Source: Bacteroidota bacterium
GTDB lineage: Bacteria > Bacteroidota > Bacteroidia > Bacteroidales > Paludibacteraceae
NCBI GenBank assembly: GCA_021779195.1
Contig: JAJYBB010000011.1
Location: 1 to 64,000 of the forward strand
Length of the DNA stretch: 64,000 nucleotides
Reading direction: 5' to 3'
Shown: one piece after another, positions 44,622-55,200 of the stretch
Numbering within the stretch: position 1 is the first letter of the stretch
Layout of the letters: every line of letters starts with the position of its first letter
Translations under genes and position numbers: made by a program
Notes under the pieces: generated by a model
Database searches by the model: none
Told to the model about the DNA's origin: nothing
The model's input: only the letters and a program-made list of their open reading frames with translations

Positions 44622-45446
44622 TTATAATTTCAATCTATTTCTAAGTGCTTTGTATCCTGCAGGGCTCGTTTTGATTTGCTCTCCATTTTGAAGAGTCAAT
44701 CTTTGAGTTTGTTTTTCATAAAGCTCTATTCGCGAGATCATTTCAATATTTACAATCACCGAGCGATGAACTCTGACAAAGAGATTGTCAGGTAAATGTT
44801 CTTCGAAATATTTCATTGTTTGTTCCTTCAGATACTTACCATTCATTGTAAAAATACGCACATAATCGCCTTCGGCTTGTAAATATAAAATATCATGTAC
44901 CAACACCATTTGAATTTTATTCCCAATTTTTAAAGCAATTCTATCAATTATTTCTGTCGAAGGTGATTGTTCGTTAATTGGAATTTCTGATTGTGTATCT
45001 ATCTTATTAGCTGACATTTGACTTGCTTCGCTTTTCAAAATTAAATCAAATGATTGCAAAATAATTAGATACACAAGAATACCTATAAAGGCTCGGGGTG
45101 CTAAAAGTAATAAAAGAGGCTGTAGATTTGAATCGCCCCAGAGTATATAATGGAATCCGATACCTGCTGCCATCCACAAAATGACAATCAGAAACCCTAA
45201 AACAATTTGATTTAATATTCGTTGAAATAGATTCAATACCTGAAAGTTACCATATTTTAGAACATACCAGAGCAATATTCCCAATAATCCGAAAACCAAG
45301 GCATGAATACAACCATCGCATACAAGAATCGAAAACGGAAGTTTTGTAATCGGCACGAAAGCTGATATTTGCAGCAAAGCAAATAGAATCCAAATTGCTA
45401 TATAGCGAATAATTTTTGTCGTATTATCAAAAATCGGAGATAACAT
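44622..45446 (-). CDS. Membrane-anchored LytTR-domain regulator
   Basis: This 274-residue protein has four predicted N-terminal transmembrane helices (about residues 10-130) and a C-terminal LytTR DNA-binding domain: VLVHDILYLQAEGDYVRIFTMNGKYLKEQTMKYFEEHLPDNLFVRVHRSVIVNIEMISRIE. It has no receiver domain, so it is a one-component or membrane-gated regulator rather than a response regulator. A LiaF-like gene lies 81 bases upstream in the same direction and probably acts with it in envelope sensing. Confidence 0.9.
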   Translation of the reverse strand: MLSPIFDNTTKIIRYIAIWILFALLQISAFVPITKLPFSILVCDGCIHALVFGLLGILLWYVLKYGNFQVLNLFQRILNQIVLGFLIVILWMAAGIGFHYILWGDSNLQPLLLLLAPRAFIGILVYLIILQSFDLILKSEASQMSANKIDTQSEIPINEQSPSTEIIDRIALKIGNKIQMVLVHDILYLQAEGDYVRIFTMNGKYLKEQTMKYFEEHLPDNLFVRVHRSVIVNIEMISRIELYEKQTQRLTLQNGEQIKTSPAGYKALRNRLKL

Positions 45447-45527
45447 GAAGTCTTCAATAATTTGAAAGAGTGGTAGTTTGGAATTTATATTAACGAATCA
45501 ATGCATTTGTCAAGTATTTAAAATAAA

Positions 45528-46337
45528 TTAATTGCGCAACTCGCCACCACCAAATACACACGAACCGGTGATAAGAAGTTTTCGTGATTTATCAGTCGGT
45601 TCTACCGTTATTCTGTTGTCCTGAAAACCTCCGAAAACAGAGTCTAAATGCGTTTCGACGAACCAATCTTGAGGAACATAAATTGTTATTCCTCCAAATA
45701 CGGCATTTAATTCGAGTAAAGTTTCTCCCTCTGGTAAGTTTGTGCGCCGCAAATCCAAGGTTATTCCTCCAAATACGGCATTCAATTCTCCCCCTTTAAA
45801 TTCAGGATCGAGAACGATATGATCGCCACTGCCAAAAATACTGTTTTTCGAAAAACCTCGATCGGTCGAAGCCCATTTTGATGCATTATCATAACGGTTA
45901 TATTTGCGATGATGCGCGTAATGACGGTTATGATCATAATGATGATTCCATTCGGAAAATCCCCAGTGAGAGCCGAATATACGTCCCGAAATAATTAGAA
46001 TCCCGGCAACAATCAATAGCAAAGGCCAATATACATGGGTAAAATCGGCATGAATTCCAGGGAAATATGCTGGATATGCATCGATAAACCTCGGTAGTAG
46101 AAAAAAACTTCCTATGAGTACCAAAATAGTTGCTGAAACAATTCGACGACGAAAATAATGCGTTATACCGATCACGAACAATAACATGGGCCACGATAAA
46201 ATAATGGAACGAAGATTGGATGGAATGAACCCAAAATTGAAACCTAAAAATGCGATACCAAGCAACATTAAAAAAATACCAAATCCAAGACCCTTGGAAT
46301 AACCCGTGCGTAACGGGTCTTTTATTTCATTTTCCAT
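45528..46337 (-). CDS. LiaF-like membrane protein (DUF5668-type)
   Basis: This 269-residue protein has about four N-terminal transmembrane helices (LGFGIFLMLLGIAFLGFNFGFIPS, LRSIILSWPMLLFVIGITHY), a His-rich linker (HHYDHNRHYAHHRKYN), and a C-terminal beta-solenoid-like domain. In that domain LNAVFGGIT occurs twice, with SVFGG variants, as in LiaF/YvqF cell-wall-stress proteins. In Firmicutes LiaF restrains the LiaRS two-component system. Here the partner appears to be the downstream membrane LytTR regulator. Confidence 0.85.
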   Translation of the reverse strand: MENEIKDPLRTGYSKGLGFGIFLMLLGIAFLGFNFGFIPSNLRSIILSWPMLLFVIGITHYFRRRIVSATILVLIGSFFLLPRFIDAYPAYFPGIHADFTHVYWPLLLIVAGILIISGRIFGSHWGFSEWNHHYDHNRHYAHHRKYNRYDNASKWASTDRGFSKNSIFGSGDHIVLDPEFKGGELNAVFGGITLDLRRTNLPEGETLLELNAVFGGITIYVPQDWFVETHLDSVFGGFQDNRITVEPTDKSRKLLITGSCVFGGGELRN

Positions 46338-46365
46338 AAAAAATAATTTTTATAAATTCATGCTG

Positions 46366-46373
46366 CAAAGATA
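46366..46373 (-). promoter_or_regulatory. -7 box for the LiaF-like/LytTR operon
   Basis: The minus strand reads TATCTTTG, 28 bases before the LiaF-like start codon. Confidence 0.6.
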
Positions 46374-46453
46374 GGTCGGCAAAGTAGTTCAAGGAAGAGA
46401 AAATCGATTAATAGCCGTAAAATTCCCGACGAAAAGTTACAAAGATGCCATAA

Positions 46454-46475
46454 ATCAACTTATAAATAAGTTGAT
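46454..46475. repeat. Perfect 10-bp inverted repeat upstream of the LiaF-like operon
   Basis: ATCAACTTAT and ATAAGTTGAT are separated by AA. No T run follows on either strand and the loop is too small for a terminator, so a protein-binding site is more likely. It lies 80 bases upstream of the operon's -7 box and just after mscL. Confidence 0.5.
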
Positions 46476-46512
46476 CACAAAGCCCAAAAGATGAAAAGAG
46501 TCTGGTGAATGG

Positions 46513-46923
46513 CTATTTTTTCAACAAATCTCGTATTTCGGCAAGCAGTTTTTCTTCATTTGAAGGTTCTACCGGTTTGGCGGGAGAATCATTTTTCTTT
46601 TTCGATAAGGCATTAATACCTTTTACAAACAGAAAAATACAAAAAGCGACAATCAAGAAATCGAAGGTTACTTGTAGAAAATTGCCATAATTTAAAGTTA
46701 CAGCAGCTTTATGAACTCCATTTACCACCTCGGCAGGTTTCATTTCCCATTTTAAATCAAAGAAATTGACTCCACCAACCAATAGCCCGATGGGGGGCAT
46801 AATCACATCAGCCACCAATGAGGCAATGATTTTACCAAAGGCGCCTCCAATTATTACGCCGACAGCTAAATCGATAACGTTGCCACGCATGGCAAAATCT
46901 TTAAATTCCTTGATAATACTCAT
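46513..46923 (-). CDS. mscL: Large-conductance mechanosensitive channel MscL
   Basis: This 136-residue protein has the MscL signature ([35 protein letters not shown]), a periplasmic loop, a second helix ([22 protein letters not shown]) and a C-terminal helix ([12 protein letters not shown]). Pentamers open under extreme membrane tension after osmotic downshock. The ATG at 46923 is the conserved start; the frame extends three codons further. A good promoter lies upstream. Confidence 0.96.
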   Translation of the reverse strand: MSIIKEFKDFAMRGNVIDLAVGVIIGGAFGKIIASLVADVIMPPIGLLVGGVNFFDLKWEMKPAEVVNGVHKAAVTLNYGNFLQVTFDFLIVAFCIFLFVKGINALSKKKNDSPAKPVEPSNEEKLLAEIRDLLKK

Positions 46924-47001
46924 ACAATTCAATTTTAAAAGGTTAGAATACTTTTTTCAATTTCAATGATATAGTCATTTGTTTTGATTTTATCAGTTTG
47001 G

Positions 47002-47031
47002 CAAAGATATACAATTTTTTAAATACGTCAA
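47002..47031 (-). promoter_or_regulatory. mscL promoter
   Basis: On the minus strand TTG (47031-47029), a 19-base spacer and TATCTTTG (47009-47002) match the consensus, about 80 bases before the mscL ATG. Confidence 0.6.
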
Positions 47032-47089
47032 TTTAAAACTGAAGGTTGTGAAAGTTTTTGTATGTTTGATTTAAAGATAACTGAAGCAC

Positions 47090-50000
47090 TCAACGTTGTA
47101 AGGTTAATGAAACAAGTCCTATAATTACCTCGTTGGCAATGGGTTTGATACGAATCCATTTCAAATTTTTGGTTTTATTTAGTTGAAAATCCAAAATCTC
47201 AGCGGCTCCTCCTTGAATTTGTCTTCCATATACTCCTTTAATATGGAGTAGACTTTCTAAATCATTGCTTATTTGCCCTGTTTTTAGAACCAAACGATAA
47301 GGGCGCGGAGAATTTAATTTAAATGCTTTCCCATCCGCAAAGTAATCCTGCTCAATCGGGCACCAATTTTCAGGATTAACTAATTTGAGCGTGTCGGCTG
47401 TTCCATCGGCATACCCGGCGATGATGATTCCATTTGTAAAATGCGATTGCATTTGATTGGTGCTACCTGCTAAAAGTAAATATGCATTTGACGCCGAACC
47501 GGTAAGGTGAATGGATATTTCGTGGGGATAATTATCCCATAGCGAAGTAAATACAATATTTTTTCCTTCTGATTTTGATCGGAATGGAATTTCTAAATTT
47601 GTTTTTATTAAGTCGTTATGCACCATTTTTCTTAATCCAGAATCATCAATTTCAGCCGTTTCTTTTGGGTGGCACCATTCGCCAATTCCTTGTGTCGGGA
47701 TTTCCAAGGAGGTATAGGGTGGGCGCGGAGTGAGGTATTTATGTTTGAAAATATTGATAATGGAATCGTTTAATATAGAATCAATATCAATTGCTTGGCA
47801 GGTCCAAGGTTGTACGTGAGAAAACGAAGTTGCTTTATGATTTTCATGTGTTTCAATTTTTATGTTTATGGGTTGCCACCATTTGAATTGTCCCTGAGCA
47901 AGCTGAACGAAATAACTATGGTGTCCAGTTAATGAATTCATTTTACCAGTAATTTCGTGTTTTGAAATCGAAGGATTGTTCCATATTTTTTCAGGATCGT
48001 ACAATTTTAAAATTAAATTTCGAGAGTCGAATTTAAAGAGTAGTTCACTCGAAACGTTGAACTCAGGGAAAATATTGTGAAGGGGTTTCCCTTTCCAAAT
48101 TATCTGAATATGTATGTTCTTTTTTGCAGGAATTTTAAGTTCAATCATCGGATAGCCATTTGCCGCATTTATTGTTTTCCAGCTTGACGGCTTATGGTTT
48201 ATTGAAATTGAACGAATACTGTCAGATATAGCTCTCAATATAAGATTTATAGATAGTTTTTTTTCGAATGATTGTTTGATTTCATATTCTTCAGTCTGTT
48301 TATGTTTTCGAAATTGGAATTGAATATCTGGTGTTTCAATTGAAGCATGATCCCAACTGTCAGGAAATCCGGGACGTATATTCAGTTCTCCATTCAAAGC
48401 ATCAGGAACAATGCCATATAACCCTTGAACCAATGCGCGTGAAAGTACTCCTATCGGATCGCCGAAATCGCGATAACATTCTCCTCGGGCGGCATCGTAA
48501 TAACTTATTTGACCAATATTTCCAGGACTTCCGCCCAGATACATGCCGTCTAAGATAGAACTCTTTAATAGTTTGAAAGCTTCTTCATTTCTACCAGAAA
48601 GCCAATAAGCGAGAGCAGTGTGCATTACTTCGGCAAAAACTACGTTGTTAGTCGACCAGCAGTAAGGCATCCAATTGGTTGTTGAAAGCGTGGCATATCC
48701 TTCATCTTTTAATCCATTGGCTTTTACGGGAATATGCGGAATTTCAGTATCGACATATCGGGTCGCCTCGTAAGCTTGAAACGGATCGGCTGTTTCAGAA
48801 TCGATTGCATGATAAATTGTCCACAGTGCTGCATCTTTGTGTAAAAGTTTATTTCCCATAAAATCCTGAAATTCAGCCCAATGACCTTCTGAGGTCAGCC
48901 AAAGTCGGTTATTCAAGGCGTTTAAAATTTTGTCAGCTTCATTTTGATAAACTTTTGGATTTTCGCCAATTTTTTTGGCGATTTCGGCTGCTATCTTGTT
49001 TGCGCGGTAATTGTAAGCCGAGGCATGTGTTACGGCACCGCTGTTATAGTAAAGTCCATCGCTTGCCCAAATGCAGCAATATGCATCGTACAGCCCATCA
49101 TCATCGGGATCAAAATTCCGTTTTTCCCAAGCTAAATGCCGTACCAAAGCAGGCCATATTTTGCGAGCGTAATTAAGGTCGCCGGTCCAATTGAGATGCC
49201 AAAGTAACTCATCGATAAATACCAGGTTCATATCATAATGATGCATTTTGGTATTATCGTATGGATTTCGGCAAATATAACCGTTGCTGTACATTTGAGT
49301 TCCCCAACTTTCTTCGGCTCTTGCCAGATTTTGCTTCTCATCTTGATTGGGATGCGGTTTTACGGGAGGAACTTCTGTTACTTGCGATGCGATATATGCA
49401 TTAAAATGTGAGCGGGATCTATCATGCCAGCCCAACGCATCACCCACATAAGCTGCCCGCCATCCGGTGAGCGGCATACGCCATCCTACCGCACCATGAA
49501 GCCAAACTTGTCCATTCCAAATGCCATCGGCAGCAACCGACAGGGTAGATCCAAGCGTGTTGAAATATGGATCGGGAGTGTTTATTTTTAATTGTCCGGC
49601 TAATTTTTCCCTGTCGAATTCAGATGTATTAAAAATATTAGATAAATTATTGTATACCATTGAATTATTCTTATTTGGAACTTGAATGGCAAAATAGTAA
49701 GTCTGATTTTTTTTTAATAACAGATCACCTGCTAAAGCTGGCAATGCCGTTATTTTAAGTTTCGATTCAAAAGGAAATGATCCGATTAATTTCTTATCTA
49801 ATTTTAAACCAAATGAAACATTGAAATTGTTATTGTCGATATTGAATTGATTACCAACGCAATATTCAGGTTTGAGATCAAAGCAATCGGGAGGATCGAC
49901 ACCCATATCGCCATCGCGGCTAAACCGTTTATCGGCACAACCACCAAACTGCCATTTCAGATGAAGGTTAGAGGGAATCTCTCCGGTTTCAATTTTTAGA

Positions 50001-50461
50001 ATTATCCCTTCGGCTTCGCTCATGGCTAAAGCAGTTATTTTTAACAATCCGGAATGTAAAATCGGATCTGAAATAGAATAAATTCTGGAACCGGCTCGAT
50101 ATCGACACACAATGTTTTTGGCCTTATTCAACGAAATTTCTGAATGTAAATCGCCAATTTGGAAACTTAAATTTCCGCCCATATGAGGTAAATACAATGC
50201 AAATTCAGGGACATCACTTGTTTCAACTCTGAATCCTGAATGCGTTCCGTAGAGTGCCCGATTGTATTTTTTGTCTCCATTTGTAATTACAAAATCTTCT
50301 CCATCAGGTTTATATCTAAGTTCTCTGCGGGCAGGCTGTTTGTTTTCCGAAATGAGTTGATTCAATTCAGGATCGAATACCAATTTTTTATTGGTATGCT
50401 GCGCTGATAAAAAAATGCTTATAAAGGAACCAAGGATGATAATCGCTGATTTTATTGACAT
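47090..50461 (-). CDS. Secreted DUF4450 / six-hairpin glycosidase-like protein
   Basis: This protein of about 1123 residues has a signal peptide (to about FLSAQ). Its N-terminal region has the DUF4450 pattern (FDPELNQLISENKQPAR, YKPDGEDFVITNGDKKYNRALYG). A central (alpha/alpha)6 region, about 340-720, carries GWRAAYVGDALGW, DDDGLYDAYCCIWASDG and GYATLSTTNWMPYCWS, and beta domains follow. The acidic and aromatic clusters suit a retaining or inverting exo-glycosidase. It is the last gene of a SusC/SusD operon, so it probably trims an imported or surface-bound polysaccharide. No experimentally named activity is claimed. Start chosen for the signal peptide. Confidence 0.75.
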   Translation of the reverse strand: MSIKSAIIILGSFISIFLSAQHTNKKLVFDPELNQLISENKQPARRELRYKPDGEDFVITNGDKKYNRALYGTHSGFRVETSDVPEFALYLPHMGGNLSFQIGDLHSEISLNKAKNIVCRYRAGSRIYSISDPILHSGLLKITALAMSEAEGIILKIETGEIPSNLHLKWQFGGCADKRFSRDGDMGVDPPDCFDLKPEYCVGNQFNIDNNNFNVSFGLKLDKKLIGSFPFESKLKITALPALAGDLLLKKNQTYYFAIQVPNKNNSMVYNNLSNIFNTSEFDREKLAGQLKINTPDPYFNTLGSTLSVAADGIWNGQVWLHGAVGWRMPLTGWRAAYVGDALGWHDRSRSHFNAYIASQVTEVPPVKPHPNQDEKQNLARAEESWGTQMYSNGYICRNPYDNTKMHHYDMNLVFIDELLWHLNWTGDLNYARKIWPALVRHLAWEKRNFDPDDDGLYDAYCCIWASDGLYYNSGAVTHASAYNYRANKIAAEIAKKIGENPKVYQNEADKILNALNNRLWLTSEGHWAEFQDFMGNKLLHKDAALWTIYHAIDSETADPFQAYEATRYVDTEIPHIPVKANGLKDEGYATLSTTNWMPYCWSTNNVVFAEVMHTALAYWLSGRNEEAFKLLKSSILDGMYLGGSPGNIGQISYYDAARGECYRDFGDPIGVLSRALVQGLYGIVPDALNGELNIRPGFPDSWDHASIETPDIQFQFRKHKQTEEYEIKQSFEKKLSINLILRAISDSIRSISINHKPSSWKTINAANGYPMIELKIPAKKNIHIQIIWKGKPLHNIFPEFNVSSELLFKFDSRNLILKLYDPEKIWNNPSISKHEITGKMNSLTGHHSYFVQLAQGQFKWWQPINIKIETHENHKATSFSHVQPWTCQAIDIDSILNDSIINIFKHKYLTPRPPYTSLEIPTQGIGEWCHPKETAEIDDSGLRKMVHNDLIKTNLEIPFRSKSEGKNIVFTSLWDNYPHEISIHLTGSASNAYLLLAGSTNQMQSHFTNGIIIAGYADGTADTLKLVNPENWCPIEQDYFADGKAFKLNSPRPYRLVLKTGQISNDLESLLHIKGVYGRQIQGGAAEILDFQLNKTKNLKWIRIKPIANEVIIGLVSLTLQR

Positions 50462-50541
50462 AATGTACGTTTCAAATGATAGAAAATGGATATACAAGAT
50501 TTCTAAACGATTGGAAGTCTTTTTTGGTATATAACGTTGAT

Positions 50542-52257
50542 TTATTCAGCTATTTTATAGTGGATAAACCAGTTATCGAGACTTGCTTTTAGCGATGAAG
50601 AAACGGCAGTTCCATTACCATTCGTATATTTTGCTCCTATTTTGTCGGCCCATGTGTCCTGCACCGAAGATCCCCAAAGATTACCCGGATTATCGCTTCC
50701 AGTCAAGCCAATCCAATGCGAAGCCCAACTTCTATCGGATGTGGCACTCCATCGTCGTGCCATGCGATTCATGGCATAATAGGCTTTACCTTCACCTGCA
50801 AACTCGAGACAGGTTTCTTCTACAACGAGCGAGTCTAATCGGCGCATATTCACTAAGGTATCCATTGCTGAAGCTGAATTGATGGCAAAATTACCTACGG
50901 CATCCAATCCTACACGTCCTCTGATTCCACGGTTTGCCATCTCGCTGGTTGAAGATGTACGGTACAAACAGGATGGATAATCTGAGAAAGGAGGATTGAA
51001 TTGTCCTAATTTTGCGTTGTAATAGGACCCAACGCCATCGTTCAAAAATGCCAACGCTTCCTGAAAATGTCCCATGCCGATAAGTGCTTCTACCAAAAAT
51101 AAGTGGACTTCAGCTGCACGATAAAGGCTAATTAATACATCATTGGTATAAATTTTATCAGAGCTTAAATTGGCTGGTAAAAATTTATATAACACCGTAT
51201 TTCCATTTTGTTGATTATATGTAACTCCTGATCCCCTGTATTTATCACCCGGTAATCCTGCCATGGTTTGTGTAGCAAACCGGTTTATAGCAACCGTTGT
51301 AGGACGCAGAAAGTATTCGTTTGGATAAGTACTTGAATAATAATCGATGTAACGATTAGTTTGATGCAATGAGTAGTCATAAAACTGAACGCAAATATGT
51401 TCTTTTCGGGTAAAAGAGTATCCAAATTGCTTCCATTCGCCATTATACTCGCTGAGATTTAATTGATATGAAGCTTCATTTTCGCCGCCTCTTTTAATAA
51501 TTGCAATGCAATTATCTTTTACTTTCTGATAATCATTTTTATATAAATATAATTCAGCCAAAAGTACTTCTTTAGGGGGACAAATTCTATCCCAAGAAAG
51601 GGAAGTCGGCGATTGTCCTTGCCCTGGAAACAACTCTGTTGACCAAACAACATTTCCTGTCCCATCGATTCCGTTTGTTCCTACTTCAATTAAATCAATA
51701 CATTTAGAAATGAGATCGTCGAATTTCAATACGGGATATTTAGAGATATCGCCGTAAGAAGTTACCGGTTCGTCAAAATAAACTGCTTCACCGTAAATTT
51801 TTGCCAGCATCAAGTAAGCCCATGCTTTATACCGAAGTGCTCCGCCTACAAGGCCTTTGAATGTGGTACTTGATATTGAAGTAGAATCTTTTTTTCGGTA
51901 TGCGAAAATATGTTCTAAGTAATCGTTGGCATTCATTATCACATTGTAATATCCTTTTGGGCTTGCAAAGCCATTGTTCGTAAGGTCATCGTGGTTATAA
52001 ACCGACCAGATTTCGCGGGGTGCATTGGGAGTAGGTTCAAGCAAATCGCCGCGCAAGCCTTCTAAAAAAGAAGCTTGGTCGGAAACGGCTTGTACCGAAG
52101 CGGCTAACCCCATGAATCCGGAATAAAGTTCGGTATAATCGCCAACGTAATTTTTTTCGAGTAATATCTCAGAAGTGTCGGGATTAAAAAAATCTTTACA
52201 TCCACTCAATGTAAACATTAAACCGAGCGATAAGATTGAATATAGTAACTTTTTCAT
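50542..52257 (-). CDS. SusD-like lipoprotein (second pair)
   Basis: This 571-residue lipoprotein has lipobox LSGC and the SusD fold (GYYNVIMNANDYLEHIFAYR, ALRYKAWAYLMLAKIYGEAVYFDEP, NMRRLDSLVVEETCLEFAGEGKAYYAMNRMARR). It begins ten bases after its SusC partner. The C-terminal part lacks the usual YPIP motif and contains a SDNPGNLWG-type segment, marking a divergent SusD subgroup. It is expected to bind the polysaccharide at the cell surface. Confidence 0.9.
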   Translation of the reverse strand: MKKLLYSILSLGLMFTLSGCKDFFNPDTSEILLEKNYVGDYTELYSGFMGLAASVQAVSDQASFLEGLRGDLLEPTPNAPREIWSVYNHDDLTNNGFASPKGYYNVIMNANDYLEHIFAYRKKDSTSISSTTFKGLVGGALRYKAWAYLMLAKIYGEAVYFDEPVTSYGDISKYPVLKFDDLISKCIDLIEVGTNGIDGTGNVVWSTELFPGQGQSPTSLSWDRICPPKEVLLAELYLYKNDYQKVKDNCIAIIKRGGENEASYQLNLSEYNGEWKQFGYSFTRKEHICVQFYDYSLHQTNRYIDYYSSTYPNEYFLRPTTVAINRFATQTMAGLPGDKYRGSGVTYNQQNGNTVLYKFLPANLSSDKIYTNDVLISLYRAAEVHLFLVEALIGMGHFQEALAFLNDGVGSYYNAKLGQFNPPFSDYPSCLYRTSSTSEMANRGIRGRVGLDAVGNFAINSASAMDTLVNMRRLDSLVVEETCLEFAGEGKAYYAMNRMARRWSATSDRSWASHWIGLTGSDNPGNLWGSSVQDTWADKIGAKYTNGNGTAVSSSLKASLDNWFIHYKIAE

Positions 52258-52267
52258 TTTCCTTTTA

Positions 52268-55200
52268 TTATAAATTAATATTAAAACCTAATTTGAATGT
52301 ACGTGCTAAGGGTGCTTTGGCATAATCGAATCCTCGTAAAGATGAATCGTAAGAGTACATTGTTTCCGGGTCTAAACCTAAATAATTAGTGATTGTAAAT
52401 AAGTTTTCGCCTGATATATAGACGGTTGTTCCACCCATAAAATTAAATTGATAGCTTAATGTCAGCTCTTTAAGTTTCATGTAGGAAGCGTTTTCTATCC
52501 ACCGATCTGAAAAACTATTGTTTCCCATAGGATCGCCAAAGGCGGCTCGGGGCATATTGGTTATCTGACCTTCGCTCATCCATCGATGATTCACAGAAAT
52601 CAATTGGTTGCTAAAATCGCTCATCGATTCCATACTTTGACGAACGGCATTAAACATTGAATTACCTAAACTGTATCCAAAATTGGCAGAAAGTTCAAAT
52701 CCTTTATACTGAATTTTAGTATAAACGTTTCCGAAGAATGAAGGATTGGCATTTCCAAGAATTACTCGGTCGCGGTCATCAATGATACCATCGTGATTTT
52801 GATCTACAAAATGTATATCTCCTGCTGCAAATGAATTGCCAGAAGCGGTTTTAAGATTTGCTGCTGCAGCTTGAGCGGCAGTCGAAAACACCGGATTTGT
52901 TTTGTCGGTTTGTAAACCGTAAAAACTATACAAAGGTTTACCAACTTGCGTAATCAGCGAGGAGCCATCCGAAAGGTTTGATATAATACTTTGCTGATTT
53001 CCTAGTGATAATACGGTATTGGTGTTTGATGAGATCGTACCGCCGATATACCATTTCAAGGTTTTTGTTTGTATAGCTGCATATTGAGCTGCTAATTCAA
53101 AACCTTTGTTATTGGCCGATGCAGCATTGTCAAACATAAAATCAGTTCCATATGCTGCTGAAATTGAAACCGGCATGATCAGATTGCTATTTTTTGTATC
53201 ATACACATCTGCCGTGATATCGAGGCTGTTGTTAAATAATGAAATATCGGTTCCAAGGTTCACGGTTTGATTAAGTTCCGGAACGATTTTCGTATTGGGA
53301 ATACCAGCTCTAACTAAACCTGAAAGTTCGCGATAAGCTTTATTTATGTAATAATACTTACTCATTGAAGATGAAAACCTGCTGTTCCCAGTTGAAGCAT
53401 ATTCAGCTCTTAATGTGAATTTATCAATCCAATCAACATCTTTTAAAATTGAATTTTTTGTCATCCAAGCAGCATTTACCGAAGGATAGGTTTGGAAAAG
53501 CGAAGCATCAGTACCTGTGGATGAAGAAGCATCAACCGCTACATTAGCTCCCACGGCGAGTTGATGGTTATAAATATAGTTGGCATTGAAAAAGAAATCG
53601 ACCCAGTTCCAACCATTTTCGTAGCCGTAATAATTCCTGCTCGAAGAGGTTACATATCCTAATGTTTGGTAAAAATCGTTTGCCGTATTTATACCAGTTC
53701 CTGCATCATACGAGCTGTGATTCATCGAGGTTTGAGCACCTATTGAAGCGCTGAACTGATGAATGTCGTTAAAGGTTTTATTATAATTGGCATTTAAGTT
53801 GAAATACGTATTGTAGGTTATTCCTTGAGCCGATCGTACTGTGTTGTTTGCTAACTGATTATCGAGAGGCATGATGCTCAGTTGAGTAACTCCGGGAACA
53901 AACATATTTTGACGGCTAAAATAATAGTACAATCCCATTAAACCATTCACTTGTATTTCGTTGTTCACTTTCCAGTTTAATCCGGCATTTATCTGAATAT
54001 CGTAATCGTGTTCATTAGCGTTAACTGTATTGACCAATGCCAGTGGATTACTTACTAAATTGTTTTCAATTAGAGTTCCATCAGAATTTCGTATCACTGC
54101 ATAATCCGGCAAAAGGTTGTTATTGGCATCTTTTTCGTAAGATGAGAAAAGGGGACCTTTTTTCATGGCTGCCAATATCGGGTTTGTATATTCAAGCATA
54201 CCTTGTTCTTGCATATTGTAGTTCAAGTAAGACATCATGATAGACGAATTGAAAGTGATGGTTCTACTTAAATTTACATCTGAATTCAGACGTGCATAGT
54301 ATTTTGAATAATCGGTTCCAATAATTTGACCGCCCATATTTTGATATCCAATTGATAAATCGTATTTTGCGATGGCATCTCCTCCCTTAATTTTTAACAC
54401 ATTGTCGGTAGTAAACCCGGGTGAATAAATAAGATTCTGCCAGTTTGTGTTATTATTATAAAGATATTTGTAATAATAATTTTGATCATCGATGAGAAAT
54501 GGGAATAAAGTCAGAATATTTGCCATATCAGCGTATTTAGTTAACGCCACGTTGCCGATATAACTTTTATAATCATTAACACCCATTACCGGCAAGGTCG
54601 ATTGGTTCAAATTCACTCCGAACTGTGAACTGAAAGCCACTTTTGTATCCATGTCAATGGCTTTATCCGTTTCTATTAATATCACTCCGTTTGATCCTAA
54701 CGAGCCATAAGCCGTTGCATCCGATCCTTTTAAAACCGTTATATTCTGAATGTCGCGTGGATTGATCGGGTTAAAAATGCTTTTTGAAAAACCTCCGATA
54801 ATGCCCGATTCACTCATGTCGGGCATATATGGAACTCCGTTTACAACAATTAAAGGAGATGCATTAGCTGAAAGTGTGTTAGCTCCTCGAAGTTGGAAAA
54901 AACTTCCTTCGCCCGGCATACCGCTTTTGTCGATAACCTGAAGTCCCGGAATTTTTGCCAATACTTGTTCGATGCTATTGTCGGAATAGGCAATATCGTT
55001 TTTTTGGACAGAAAATAGATTTGTCTGTTTTTCCCGTATATTAGTTTCTCCTTTAAACGGCAGAATCATATTTTCAGCATATCCCGCTTTGTCTGAAGGA
55101 ATTAAAATTATTTTGATATTTGTTCTTCCGTCAATTGGTTGCACATTTGTATAATATCCAGGCAGCCAAATACTTACTTCGCCTTCGAGTGAGCTGATAT

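Noticed and set aside
45680..45790. Short DNA repeat CCTCCAAATACGGCATT
   Set aside because: The two copies encode the repeated LNAVFGGIT motif of the LiaF-like protein, so they are explained by protein structure.
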